A stretch of 64,000 nt of DNA from Bathynomus jamesi. Lineage: Eukaryota > Arthropoda > Malacostraca > Isopoda > Cirolanidae. The stretch covers positions 1 through 64,000 of the forward strand of contig JAJOZX010009081.1 of NCBI GenBank assembly GCA_023014485.1, given 5' to 3'. The position numbers were made by a program, and so were the translations under genes. Below are positions 34,925 through 44,581 of the stretch, piece by piece. The notes beneath the pieces were generated by a model that worked only from the letters and a program-made list of their open reading frames with translations, did not search any database and had not been told where the DNA came from. Positions within the stretch are counted from its first letter, which is position 1. Each line of letters opens with the position of its first letter.

Positions 34925-35773
34925 TTAATTCTTGCTTTTCCTCAAGCCATACACCTTTTTCAATGTACCAGGCTGAGACTTCCTATGATCCTCAACAACC
35001 TGCAAGAGATGTTGGCGCTGTTCTTCATTCTTTGTAATCTTTGTATTGAAGGCCTGGATCAAGGCAATTCCCCTATCTGCCATGTCATTGACGACTTTTA
35101 GTCCTTCAACTATAGTCAAACCAGTCTTGAAATCTTCGTCGTCCGGCCAGGTCTCTGGTTCCTTGGACAAGAAACCATCATTAATTTTTAGAAGTTCAAA
35201 GAGAAGCTTTGATCCTTTCGAGGCAAAGTCCAAGAGCTGCTTTGTTGAAATGGAAGGAACAGCAGGTATTGGGGCTCGCTTTGGAGGATCTTCAGCAGCT
35301 TCTTTTTCGAGGATTGATCGAGCGATATTCTTTTTCGTCGTTGCATTGATACCTTTATCAAAGAGTGCGAGACCAATCAAGTACTCGCTGAAGTACCATA
35401 AGTGACGACCGAGGACACTAAGGCAGGATGCTGAGATCTTTTCATCGTGGTACTTTGCTAGGTCTTGAAGAAGCTTCAAATCGTTCGCGGGAGCAGATGA
35501 AGGACTGCTGGCCGTGAACCACGCGCTGACATATAACTCCAGGGCAAAAAATACAAATCGTTTTAAGCCAGACATTTCACGAGTTGTAAGTCTGAACTGA
35601 TGGGAAAGCAGCAGGATTTTTAATGAATAAATTACTTTTGCCATCCAACGTGCTCGGTGAAGTGCTCCAGGTCGCCGAAACCTAAAGTTACGTAAATTAC
35701 CTCCAAGGATTGTAATCGACAACTCCAAGAATTCACGGTAATCATCCCTCGGCTGATGTTTTGTCAGATATAG
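34925..35773 (-). pseudogene. hAT-B transposase-like gene, C-terminal part
   Basis: The frame is open from the hAT-C target site (35773) to a stop at 34925-34927, about 282 codons. The sequence from NLYLTKHQPRDDYREF continues the exon that breaks off at 39857. It resembles the C-terminal half of an uncharacterised transposon protein family of invertebrates, with a helical segment (FRRPGALHRARWMAK) and a charged tail rich in Lys/Glu. I recognise no catalytic Glu with confidence. Broken by a 4-kb hAT-C insertion in the same orientation. Confidence 0.75.
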
Positions 35774-35956
35774 ATTCCAGCCAGGGCCGGATTAAGACCT
35801 TTAGAGGCCCTAAGCACTTAAAAGATTTTGGTGCCCCATATATATGTAATTCAAAATATAAACAAAAATAAACCATAAAATAAAATTTTATTTTTTGAAA
35901 TGAAACAAAACTTACAGTAAGATGGAAAATAATGTTTATTTTTGTATACTTCCACT

Positions 35957-38254
35957 TCATTTATATTTGAAAAGTTTTCTCCTACTTTTTTTAATTGCAA
36001 AGTCTTTGATCAGATCCTCAAAACTAATCTTACGTAACACATCTGCTTCTATACTTAGTAGAGATAAGGCATCCAGCCTGCCTTGTTGCATAGTTGTTCT
36101 GTTGGTATTTTTAATATACTTCAACTGAGAAAATGAACGCTCAGCTGAGCAATTTGTGACCATTAATGTTAAAAATATACGAAAGGCAATTTCTACATTT
36201 GGGAAGGCACACTCAATATTGTCTTCTACAATTATTTTATAAAGTTCAGCATGACTGAATCTTGTTTTTACATTTTTTTTTGCACTGAACTTATGGCACA
36301 CATATGAGTGAAACTGCTGAAGCTCAGCAGAGAAATTAGTGTTCAAGTCCTCTGGGTAAGCATCAATCATCTTTTTACAACCCTGAGAATACCTTTCAAT
36401 TTCAGTAGATGATGAAGTGGTGACATTATGTGGCACATCACTTAGAAAAGAAAATCTCCCTGCTATTTCTTTGTATATCTCTCCTCTTCTTCTCATCTCA
36501 GTTTCAAGTTTGTCAACAATTGTGTAAAAGGTGGTGATAAGAAATTTATCTCTGGCATTCAGATATACTTCTGGTGCATCTCCGTCATTGGGTACCTTCT
36601 TTCTGATACGTTTGCGAGTTTGAGCTGCCTTGTAATCAACATCTGGTAGCATTTCCTTTGTAGCTGCTTCATATCTTTCAAATTCATCTCGTGAAGTGCA
36701 CAGTTGGTCAGCTAATGATCCATACAGATCTGCACATGTTTTTAAGTTCACATCCTTATTCTGTAGAACTTTGCTTACTCTATGAAAATTTTGCAAAATC
36801 TCATCCCAAAAATTCAACATAAAAACGAATTCTAGCTCTTGCATCTTATTTGCAATATTATTTGCTTCTCTTCTAGTGTCTCCCTTTTGTGACTGGTCTT
36901 CAGCTATACATTCTAACGCTTCTAAAATTTTAAGGAAAGATTTCAAAATTGCTGCTGTTGCCATAGCATGTGCCTCCCATCTGGTATCAGAGAGGGATTT
37001 TAAGACACTTTCATTTCCAATACAACCTTTAAGAATTTCCCACCTGCTGGTTGAGGCTAAAAAAAAGGTATAGATCAACTGCACTGTAGAGAAGAAATTA
37101 ACCGCCTCTTGACAGCAGTCAACAGCACTTCGGCCTACCAGATTTAGTGAATGGGCTGCACAGGGCACATATATAGCAAACTTGTTTGTTTCTAAAATTT
37201 TTTGCTGCATCCCCTTATAACGCCCAGACATGTTGGCAGCGTTGTCGTAAGATTGACCCCTACATTTTGAAAAGTTTAGCTTACAAACTTCACGTAAGTA
37301 CTGCAACACCTGATTTGCCATTTCCTCACCAGTATGGCTTTTCATTTTCAGAAAGGTTAAAAAGCGTTCAATAGGCTGTCCATCTTTTAAGTACCTAAGT
37401 ACAACACTTAACTGATCGATATGTGATAGATCTGGTGTTGAATCAACTGACAAACTAAAATAACCAGAAGATTTTACTTCGTCAACAATGAGTGCGTGGA
37501 CCTTTTGAGCCATTAGTTGAATGAGTTCCTCACAGGTGGTTTTGGACAGGTAAGAAGGATTTCCTTTGCCAGAATTTCCATATTTCAAAATGTGACCTGC
37601 TAAAAATGGATCAAACCGGCTTATGAGCTCAAGCAGCCCTAAAAAATTCCCATTCTGCAATGATCCAAATCTTTCTTCTGTTCCTCGAAAAGACAAGCCA
37701 CGTTCAGCTAACGTACAAATAACAGCTATGACACGCCTCAAGACATGTTCCCAGTAATCACACACTTCCTGAATTTGTTTTTCCAACTGTTGTCCCAACC
37801 CCGCACCTTGTCTGCGAGTTAAGTATGTTAGCATAGAGTCTCGGTGAGTAGTGCTTTTTTCATGATGATCAATTACAATAGTATTTCGCCAGTCACTGAA
37901 CCCTTCTCTTATAACAAAATGTGAGACATTTTTAGGAGCAAACAGTTTACAAACATAACAGTAAACTGATCCTGTTGATGGTGAATACAATAACCACTCT
38001 CTCTTGTATTTCTCACCATTGGCTTTTGTCCCAACGAAAAGTTTTTGTGAACAGTATCTTGCTGGTTTGCCACTACTGAAATGCCGGTAAGACTTGTCAA
38101 ATGGCCCATTGTGGTGTTGACAGTCACTGGGTCCACAAGCAATCCAATAAGCCACATCATCAGCAGAGAAATCAAGCCACAACCCTGGATCTTTTGCTAT
38201 ATTTACTTCATCTTCTGCAGACTGATTCATTTCACCACCATCACCATGGTCCAC
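35957..38254 (-). CDS. hAT-C transposase (ZMYM1-like, DUF4371, hAT dimerisation)
   Basis: 765 codons open. TTF-type zinc finger about residues 55-125 (RYCSQKLF, REWLLYSPS, YCYVCKLF); DUF4371/catalytic region with Asp in SVDSTPD about 270-275 and in SYDNAANM about 335-342, then CAAHSLNL and SDTRWEAH; C-terminal hAT dimerisation region with the presumed catalytic Glu in CSAERSFSQLK. These are the D-D-E positions of hAT transposases, which cut and paste DNA in the nucleus and leave 8-bp duplications. The true start lies further upstream: a one-base shift near 38254 separates this frame from the N-terminal part. Apart from that shift it looks intact. Confidence 0.9.
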   Translation of the reverse strand: MDHGDGGEMNQSAEDEVNIAKDPGLWLDFSADDVAYWIACGPSDCQHHNGPFDKSYRHFSSGKPARYCSQKLFVGTKANGEKYKREWLLYSPSTGSVYCYVCKLFAPKNVSHFVIREGFSDWRNTIVIDHHEKSTTHRDSMLTYLTRRQGAGLGQQLEKQIQEVCDYWEHVLRRVIAVICTLAERGLSFRGTEERFGSLQNGNFLGLLELISRFDPFLAGHILKYGNSGKGNPSYLSKTTCEELIQLMAQKVHALIVDEVKSSGYFSLSVDSTPDLSHIDQLSVVLRYLKDGQPIERFLTFLKMKSHTGEEMANQVLQYLREVCKLNFSKCRGQSYDNAANMSGRYKGMQQKILETNKFAIYVPCAAHSLNLVGRSAVDCCQEAVNFFSTVQLIYTFFLASTSRWEILKGCIGNESVLKSLSDTRWEAHAMATAAILKSFLKILEALECIAEDQSQKGDTRREANNIANKMQELEFVFMLNFWDEILQNFHRVSKVLQNKDVNLKTCADLYGSLADQLCTSRDEFERYEAATKEMLPDVDYKAAQTRKRIRKKVPNDGDAPEVYLNARDKFLITTFYTIVDKLETEMRRRGEIYKEIAGRFSFLSDVPHNVTTSSSTEIERYSQGCKKMIDAYPEDLNTNFSAELQQFHSYVCHKFSAKKNVKTRFSHAELYKIIVEDNIECAFPNVEIAFRIFLTLMVTNCSAERSFSQLKYIKNTNRTTMQQGRLDALSLLSIEADVLRKISFEDLIKDFAIKKSRRKLFKYK

Positions 38255-38649
38255 TAAACTTTCATTTTCAGCAATTCAATTATTTCAACCCCAGAATGTC
38301 TTGTAAAGCAACTTGAATCAACATTTGCAGTAGAGGTATCAAGAGAATTTACAGGCAAAGTGAGATCAGTAGTGAGACATGTGGTAGATGAACCTGCTTG
38401 TGACACCTCGGTGATTCCAACGTCATCATATTTTGATTTTGAAGTGATCAAAGTGGTATTTGTGTCCACTTCTGATGACGGAGATTGGTTTTGATTCAGA
38501 ATCGGTATATCATGTTGACGTTGTGGTCGTGGAACTTGTGTGAAGAAATCAGTCAGCTTTGCAGTCTTGGACTCTAAATCCAAAGTCTTCTCTTGTTTCT
38601 CTTTTGATAGTTTTCGCTTTTGTGCACCACTTAACTGAACACGTTTCAT
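38254..38649 (-). CDS. hAT-C transposase, N-terminal part (other frame)
   Basis: Starts MKRVQLSGAQKRK at 38649, a start typical of ZMYM1-like proteins (compare MKRKSGAQKRK at 51914 in hAT-A). A 3' splice signal (tattttacag) ends just upstream at about 38665, so a 5' exon or leader probably exists. The acidic, Thr/Ser-rich stretch runs into a stop at 38254 in this frame, while the sequence just before continues sensibly in the frame of the downstream 765 codons (AENESLVDHGDG), so a single-base indel near 38255-38275 is the likely cause. Confidence 0.75.
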   Translation of the reverse strand: MKRVQLSGAQKRKLSKEKQEKTLDLESKTAKLTDFFTQVPRPQRQHDIPILNQNQSPSSEVDTNTTLITSKSKYDDVGITEVSQAGSSTTCLTTDLTLPVNSLDTSTANVDSSCFTRHSGVEIIELLKMKV

Positions 38650-38665
38650 CTTGGTTCTTGGGGTC

Positions 38666-39848
38666 TGTAAAATACAGAAATAAAAAGAATATTTTATTTG
38701 TATATTATGTGGCAATCAACACAGTTACACATATCACAATCTTGGCTTTGTTCTTTTATTCTCAGAAAGACAAAATGGGAACCGTACACAACCAAAGTGG
38801 CAATTTAAATATAAGTGGCAATTAAATATAACTCAACCGAAATATCAACTCTAAATGTTGAATACAAATCAAATCGAAAGAAGGAACCAAAAGAAGGAAC
38901 CGAAACCTATAAAATAAAAATACTTAACATTAGAATTAATAATACGCAATCTATAAAAATATCAATATTAACATTTCACTATTAACGAGCCACATTTTAT
39001 ATTTACATTTATTTATTTATTTAAAACACAATATTTAATTATAGGAAATATGAACATTTGCTTAGGGCCTAAATTGTCCTAACTACGTTTGATGTTATAT
39101 ATACATTACAAATTATTCACTCTGGTTATTACAATCTAAATTCTTTTATACTGTTATGACAATAGATAAATAAATTATAAAATAAAGATACGTGTATGAT
39201 AAAATATTGTTATATATACAAATAAAGTACACTTCATAGACTTACCCTAGAGAAGAAGAGAGAGCAACAGATAAACTTCTTCAATGCTAATTAACTTAGG
39301 TCAGTATATCTTATTATTATAATGGCCGTGATAAACATCACTTGATACAACAGCAATATAGAGAGTTTATAGTTTCTTTTATTTTAATATTAATTTATAT
39401 TACAATTCTATAAACCTAAATCTTTCTGTAAAACAATACCAAATGATTATGTAAAATATATATTTAATATTATATGCACAAATCACACGTTCAGAATAAC
39501 TTCCTATAGCACACGAAAATATTTAATCTATGTGTATTTTTAATATGGCGCTCAAAGATTTGATATAAACAAAATAATAACGCAAAGCGTAAAGTGTGTG
39601 ATTACAACGAAATATATTTATTCTCTCAAAAGGGTTGTTGTTCACTACAAATTCAAACAATGAAAAAAAATAAATACTATATATGAATATATATAATTCA
39701 GTTTTCAACAGCTTATAGGCTATAAGCCGCGATTATAATAGTATAATAAATCCATGGTAAATCCGACAATGGAAAATTTCTGTGGTGCCCCCCTTCCCTT
39801 GATGCCCTAAGCACGGGCTTATTTTGCTTAATGGTTAATCCGGCCCTG
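38666..39848 (-). other. hAT-C 5' noncoding region
   Basis: AT-rich sequence between the transposase start and the right terminus, presumably promoter plus a leader intron ending at the acceptor near 38665. No supported frame of its own. The terminal 340 bp (from about 39503) is kept in the derivative at 43071-43415. Confidence 0.7.
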
Positions 39849-39856
39849 ATTCCAGC

Positions 39857-40149
39857 AAGCGATCAGTTCTTCTCGATTCTCATTCAGACTCGATGGAAGG
39901 TCTGACAGGGTCTTGTACTTATCTTGGCAAATTGTATTCCACGTCTCTGAAGCGGGAGAATAGGAGGATATCTGGACCAGATGATGGTCCCATGCATTCC
40001 ATGTACGCCTTCTCAACGACAAGTTCTAGGATGTGATGGCGACATGCAAGGTATAAGAGTCGGCGGCCGAGTTTCTGCTCCAAAATTACGCATGCCCCAG
40101 ACAAGTAACCAGTATTTGAAGCTGTAATGTCGAAGCTCATAGCTGATAC
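39857..40149 (-). pseudogene. hAT-B transposase-like gene, middle exon
   Basis: Begins after the acceptor atttttcacag (40150-40160) with VSAMSFD, then ITASNTG, GACVILEQKLGRR and YLACRHHILELV. This block (Asp in a D-TASNTG motif followed by CRHH) is the hallmark of an uncharacterised family of transposon-borne proteins and probably includes one catalytic Asp. A one-base shift near 39940 moves the rest (WNTICQDKYKTL) to another frame. The exon is cut at 39857 by hAT-C inside 'ELIACWN' and continues at 35773. Confidence 0.75.
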
Positions 40150-40900
40150 CTGTGAAAAATGCTCTGTATGAATTGGTCCACAATTAACCCACCCCTTATA
40201 TCTCCAGTCTAACTATAGAGTAGATTAAGTCTAGCCCTGTAGGGGTCAGCCTAGAGATTCCGGAAATGGTCCAGAGCGGGCAGATAAATTGAGGTCCACA
40301 GTAGGATTCCTCACCAAACTAGGTTAGGGCAATCTACCTTCACCTTTGTTAAGCTATGAGTTGATGCTGGGTCTTAGGCCACAATGTAGGCCTAAGTTGT
40401 CTGACCCAGCTTAATTTAATGAGTCTTCTAAGTTAGAAGTTAGAAGATCTAACTGGGCTAAAAACACAATTAGTCACTTACTGCTAGTTATTAGAGAGTC
40501 TCTTTTCTCCTTCCTGTATAATTGTCGAGAGCGTACTTGCTGGTGGGGATCTTTCTTCGGTGTCTGTTCTCGTCCCTTCTCCAGTTCCGTCCTCTCGCCC
40601 CGTTCTTCGTTTTCGTTCCCCTTTGTTCTCCTTTTCGCGGGGCTTTTTCCACCAGCGTCGTGTTGGTTTTTTTTCTCGGTTGGTTGATTGATCGGTAATG
40701 TATATCTATTACCGAGCACGCTCTTGTCACACAGTATATAAATACTAGTGTGGAGAATAACTCTGGTGAGCAACCAATTGGCTTCATCCACCCAGTTATT
40801 GACATAAAAGGAATTTAATAATTGTTAGATTAACTACCTACCTACTCAGTGAACCATTTTCGTTACCTCCCAACTACCCACTCATCAGTTTTCCATATAC
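40150..40900 (-). other. Intron of the hAT-B gene (predicted)
   Basis: On the minus strand the donor agaaaag/gtatatgg (40901/40900) and acceptor tttcacag (ending 40150) bound a 751-nt intron in phase 0. Joining them places the conserved NVSEK next to VSAMSFD as expected for the family. The intron itself shows nothing further. Confidence 0.65.
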
Positions 40901-41820
40901 CTTTTCTGACACATTCCATTCTTTGAGCGCAGCATGTACCACCGAGGCGATGACCTCACCCGTTCCTGATGTCAGCTTAGGTACACCCAAGAGCTTCTCG
41001 GTATCAACTCCGGTTACGAAAATGGCTAGTCGGTCACACCGACCACCTTCATCGTCTGGTAGAATTTTTCCGTCCCAGTGAACAGTGAGCACTTCGTTGG
41101 GTGTGAACCTTTGTTTAATCTTTTCTGCCGTCGCCGAACGGAGCCTTTCTCGTGATTTTCTAATGGTTTCATAGTTGAGCGCGAGTTTTTGTGAGTTATG
41201 GCCGAGGCTTCTAGCCGTAGCGTCGATAATCCGGTGTGCTGAACGATGACTGATTCCTGTGCGATCCAATGTACTTGCCAATTCGGGAGTGATGACTTGG
41301 ATAGTGCCACGAGCATAACACTTGCGTTTTCAGGAGAGGCGGGCGGTGAGTCTTCAGATGATGGCGCAGAACTTGGTGCTTCAGACGTAGAAGAAGATTC
41401 CAGCTCAATATTTTCAAAAGTAATATTGGCTTGAGGTTGGTGCTGAGCTAGGCGTCTTTCAGTTTGTTCCCGACGCATGACAGAATGAGCCATTTTCTTG
41501 TCAACTCCTCCCATTACTCCCCTCCTCCCTTTTTCTCGCTGAGCAATAAGGAAGGCTCGATCTTCTTCGATGGTCAAAAGTTCCATCGCTTTAGGGTGGG
41601 CGACATCGAAAAGATTTTCCAAATTATCACGGAACTCATCTTCTTTTTTCCGCTGGGTTTCCGTAGCGCGAGCACGATTTTTCTGGAGAAGCTTCCAAGT
41701 AAGAAAAAGATCTACCACTTTTCGACCAATGCTCTTCTCTGTGATGGTAGGTATCCGGGATTTCTCCCAGTAACCAATGACTGACCAAAAGCTGATCATC
41801 CAAAGATTGATACACATCAT
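40901..41820 (-). pseudogene. hAT-B transposase-like gene, N-terminal exon
   Basis: First part open 41026-41820: helical, Lys/Glu-rich, then a Ser/Pro-rich acidic linker (SSSTSEAPSSAPSSEDS). A shift near 41300 leads into the second part (open from 41281), with RTGISHRSAHRIIDATA, VLTVHWDGKILPD (likely first catalytic Asp), DRLAIFVTG and LLGVPKLTSGTGE, ending at the donor at 40901. Start codon uncertain: the Met at 41820 is simply the first available. I know similar uncharacterised invertebrate proteins but no accepted family name; the transposase role rests on the termini, the 8-bp duplication and the Asp motifs. Confidence 0.7.
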
Positions 41821-42161
41821 ATTATTTAACGATTTATTTATGAAAATTTTAATTTAATGAAATAAATTAATCGATTTGCATAATCTATAGTATGAAATAA
41901 AGGAAACAATTCTATTAAATTATATAATACACTTGCATTCTCGAAACATTTTTGTTTTTGAAGCGTTGTCGAAACTCGTTCATTCTTGAAATTTCTTCCG
42001 CGCGACAGTTTCATTCATGTGACTCGAGGCACCCCTAAATGCTTTCCGAATTCCATGAGATTTCGTCTACGGTGTTTCCTCATAGGGTGGCAGCATTGGA
42101 CAAATGGCCGGCAAATGTTTTTGAATTTCAAATTTTAGCCCTATAAGAAGTTGTCACCCTA

Positions 42162-42576
42162 ATGTTCATGTATGGTGCTATGCCCATGTACTCAATTTAG
42201 CAGTTACTGAAACCACGAAGTGTTGTGTACCAGCAGTTTCCTTCTTCAATTTACTCCAGAATTTCGCAAAATTTGTGAAGGTATCATATAAGGGAATGGC
42301 CATCAGGATTGAAGTTGTTGGACATCATCTGGGGAAAGAAAAGATGAAACGATTAAAGCTAATTGGTGAAACCAGGTGGTCAGGGAAGTCCAATGCAGCA
42401 ACTACTATATTTGGAAATTTTGACGAGATATGTATCAGTAATTTTGTGGATCTTCTGACATTTTTATCCATTATTCAAAGCTCTAACAATTTTGATGCAA
42501 AAACAAAACAGGAGGCAAATGTTTTACTGTCTAGCCTTCTAGAATTTCAAACAATATTGACAGCATTCACATACTT
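42162..42576 (+). pseudogene. hAT-A transposase, piece 3
   Basis: Continues from piece 2 after the hAT-B target duplication, with VWCYAHVLNLAV, the Cys/His motif usual between the second Asp and the final Glu of hAT transposases, and GETRWSGKSNA. It ends at 'LTAFTY' in the duplicated target acatactt (42569-42576), where the hAT-C derivative is inserted. Confidence 0.87.
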
Positions 42577-43415
42577 CAGGGCCGGATTAAGACCTTTAGA
42601 GGCCCTAAGCACTTGAAAGATTTTGGTGCCCCATATATATGTAATTCAAAATATAAACAAAAATAAACCATAAAATAAAATTTTATTTTTTGAAATGAAA
42701 CAAAACTTACAGTAAGATGGAAAATAATGTTTATTTTTGTATACTTCCACTTCATTTATATTTGAAAAGTTTTCTCCTACTTTTTTTAATTGCAAAGTCT
42801 TTGATCAGATCCTCAAAACTAATCTTACGTAACACATCTGCTTCTATACTTAGTAGAGATAAGGCATCCAGCCTGCCTTGTTGCATAGTTGTTCTGTTGG
42901 TATTTTTAATATACTTCAACTGAGAAAATGAACGCTCAGCTGAGCAATTTGTGACCATTAATGTTAAAAATATACGAAAGGCAATTTCTACATTTGGGAA
43001 GGCACACTCAATATTGTCTTCTACAATTATTTTATAAAGTTCAGCATGACTGAATCTTGTTTTTACATTTACTATAGCACACGAAAATATTTAATCTATA
43101 TGTATTTTTAATATGGCGCTCAAAGATTTGATATAAACAAAATAATAACGCAAAGCGTAAAGTGTGTGATTACAACGAAATATATTTATTCTCTCAAAAG
43201 GGTTGTTGTTCACTACAAATTCAAACAATGAAAAAAAATAAATACTATATATGAATATATATAATTCAGTTTTCAACAGCTTATAGGCTATAAGCCGCGA
43301 TTATAATAGTATAATAAATCCATGGTAATTCGACAATGGAAAATTTCTGTGGTGCCCCCCTTCCCTTGATGCCCTAAGCACGGGCTTATTTTGCTTAATG
43401 GTTAATCCGGCCCTG
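42577..43415 (-). mobile_element. Internally deleted hAT-C derivative (839 bp)
   Basis: Same termini as hAT-C (cagggccggattaag, ttaatccggccctg) with its own 8-bp duplication acatactt (42569-42576 and 43416-43423). The left part equals 35782 to about 36280 and the right part equals about 39503-39848; about 3.2 kb is missing, leaving only the last 68 transposase codons (42752-42958). It lacks catalytic domains, so it would need transposase from a full copy such as 35782-39848. Confidence 0.95.
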
Positions 43416-44363
43416 ACATACTTATATATCTTTCAAATTACAACCCCTTTGTCAAGCTATCTACAGACAAGTGGCTTAAATATGTTAACTGCATGGAATA
43501 TGGTAGAAAAATTCATTACAGATTTGAAGAAAAGATCAAGAGAATTTGATAAAGTATATAGTCAGGCTTTGAAATTTGCCAACAAATCCAATGAGCACAT
43601 TGCACAATTCAATAATAATGAAAATCAAACAGTGAAAATTGATTTTGTAAAAACTGAGTTACCAATCAAGAGGAAACATAAAACAAAGAGAATGGCAGAT
43701 GAACTAGCTGCTGATGAAAAAAACACATCTGATTCTTTGTCAGACTATCGTGTACATGTGTTCAACTTGATAATGGATCGTGTTGTACAATCACTGGAAT
43801 CCCGTTTCATTGACCATAGACAACTATATAAGGATATGTCATGCCTCGATCCATCAAATTATGAATATATTACTGAAAATGGTCTTGAAGAAAAAGCATT
43901 GGAAGGTATTCTTGAGCTTGCTCCAGGGATAAATAGAAGTGAAGTAAAATTAGAATTGCAGTCTTTTGCATCGAACTTTGAAATATTTAAGCTTTTGCTG
44001 AATGATGATAATGCAGAGAGCAGCAGTAAACTGAATTCATGCTCTAAATATTGTGGAAATTGTCCATCATGTGTTCTGTATATTCTTGCATCAGACAGAC
44101 TTAATGACAAGGGATATGATAATCTTTACCAAATGTACAAAGCTATCTGTACACTGTCTGTGACTCAAGTTCAGTGTGAACGGACATTTTCTAAGCTTAA
44201 AATAATGAAACCAAGATTACGAAATTCTTTGTCGGAGGAGAATCTGGAAGCATACATGTTGATGGCTATAGAAAAGGTCATGTTGGATGAGTTAGACATG
44301 GAAACTATAATAGACCGATTTGCAAACTCGAGTAATGAACTTAAAAAACTACTCTTAGTATAG
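43416..44363 (+). pseudogene. hAT-A transposase, piece 4 (C-terminal)
   Basis: Resumes at TYLYIFQITT after the derivative and stays open to the stop at 44361-44363. Holds the hAT C-terminal dimerisation region with the presumed catalytic Glu in VQCERTFSKLKIM (about 44168-44205) and LRNSLSEENLEAYMLMAIE. The upstream frameshift in piece 1 and the three insertions make the gene non-functional, but no further lesion is visible in pieces 2 to 4. Confidence 0.9.
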
Positions 44364-44581
44364 CATGTATGTATGTATGTATGTATATGCAGGCAGCACT
44401 TGTAAAATATTTGTACTTATTGGTAAAATAAATTTATAAAAAAATATTAACTTTTTTTATTTAAACAAACTTAACTCATAAATAGGCCTATTAGGATAGG
44501 ACTGGAATTGAATTATGTAATGGGGTTATGGGCTTCCTGACCCCTTTGGCAGACAAAATTTTATGAGCCAGTCCGCCACTG
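44364..44581 (+). other. hAT-A 3' end and right terminus
   Basis: Noncoding tail with a (GTAT)n run at about 44367-44388, an AT-rich stretch, and the terminal inverted repeat gccagtccgccactg ending at 44581. Confidence 0.85.

Larger units (their letters stand above)
35782..39848 (-). mobile_element. hAT-C, full-length element
   Basis: 4067 bp with terminal inverted repeats cagggccggattaag (35782) and ttaatccggccctg (ends 39848), flanked by the 8-bp duplication attccagc (35774-35781 and 39849-39856). It lies in the exon of hAT-B. One transposase gene on the minus strand occupies 35957-38649. A deletion derivative with the same ends is 2.7 kb away at 42577-43415. Confidence 0.95.
34599..42161 (-). 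mobile_element. hAT-B element carrying a nested hAT-C
   Basis: Terminal inverted repeats tagggtgacaa (34599-34609) and ttgtcacccta (42151-42161), with the 8-bp duplication atgttcat on both sides, as in hAT elements. Removing nested hAT-C and its duplicated target leaves about 3.5 kb. Near the ends there are subterminal copies of an agggtgtctc-like motif (about 34713, 34893, and inverted near 42025). One gene runs on the minus strand in at least two exons. The 300 bp after 34598 and the 340 bp before 42161 are AT-rich terminal sequence without genes. Confidence 0.88.
27988..44581 (+). mobile_element. hAT-A copy 1, 5'-truncated host of nested insertions
   Basis: Comparison with copy 2 (from 51006) shows that about the first 1 kb is missing; similarity starts at about 27991-28003 (tatctacatgtcag). 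The right end is a hAT-type terminus: the last bases, gccagtccgccactg, are the inverted counterpart of cagtggcggagtggc at 51006. The 8 bp after it, cagaacat (44582-44589), also precede copy 2. Its transposase gene is split into four pieces by three insertions (29060-34362, 34599-42161, 42577-43415), each with its own target duplication. Confidence 0.88.

Noticed and set aside
38101..38825. Plus-strand frames opposite the hAT-C transposase
   Set aside because: They are antisense shadows of the minus-strand gene, with no domain.
43398..43420. Start of a separate gene at the ATG near 43398
   Set aside because: The first codons come from the hAT-C terminus; the frame is simply the continuation of the hAT-A transposase.
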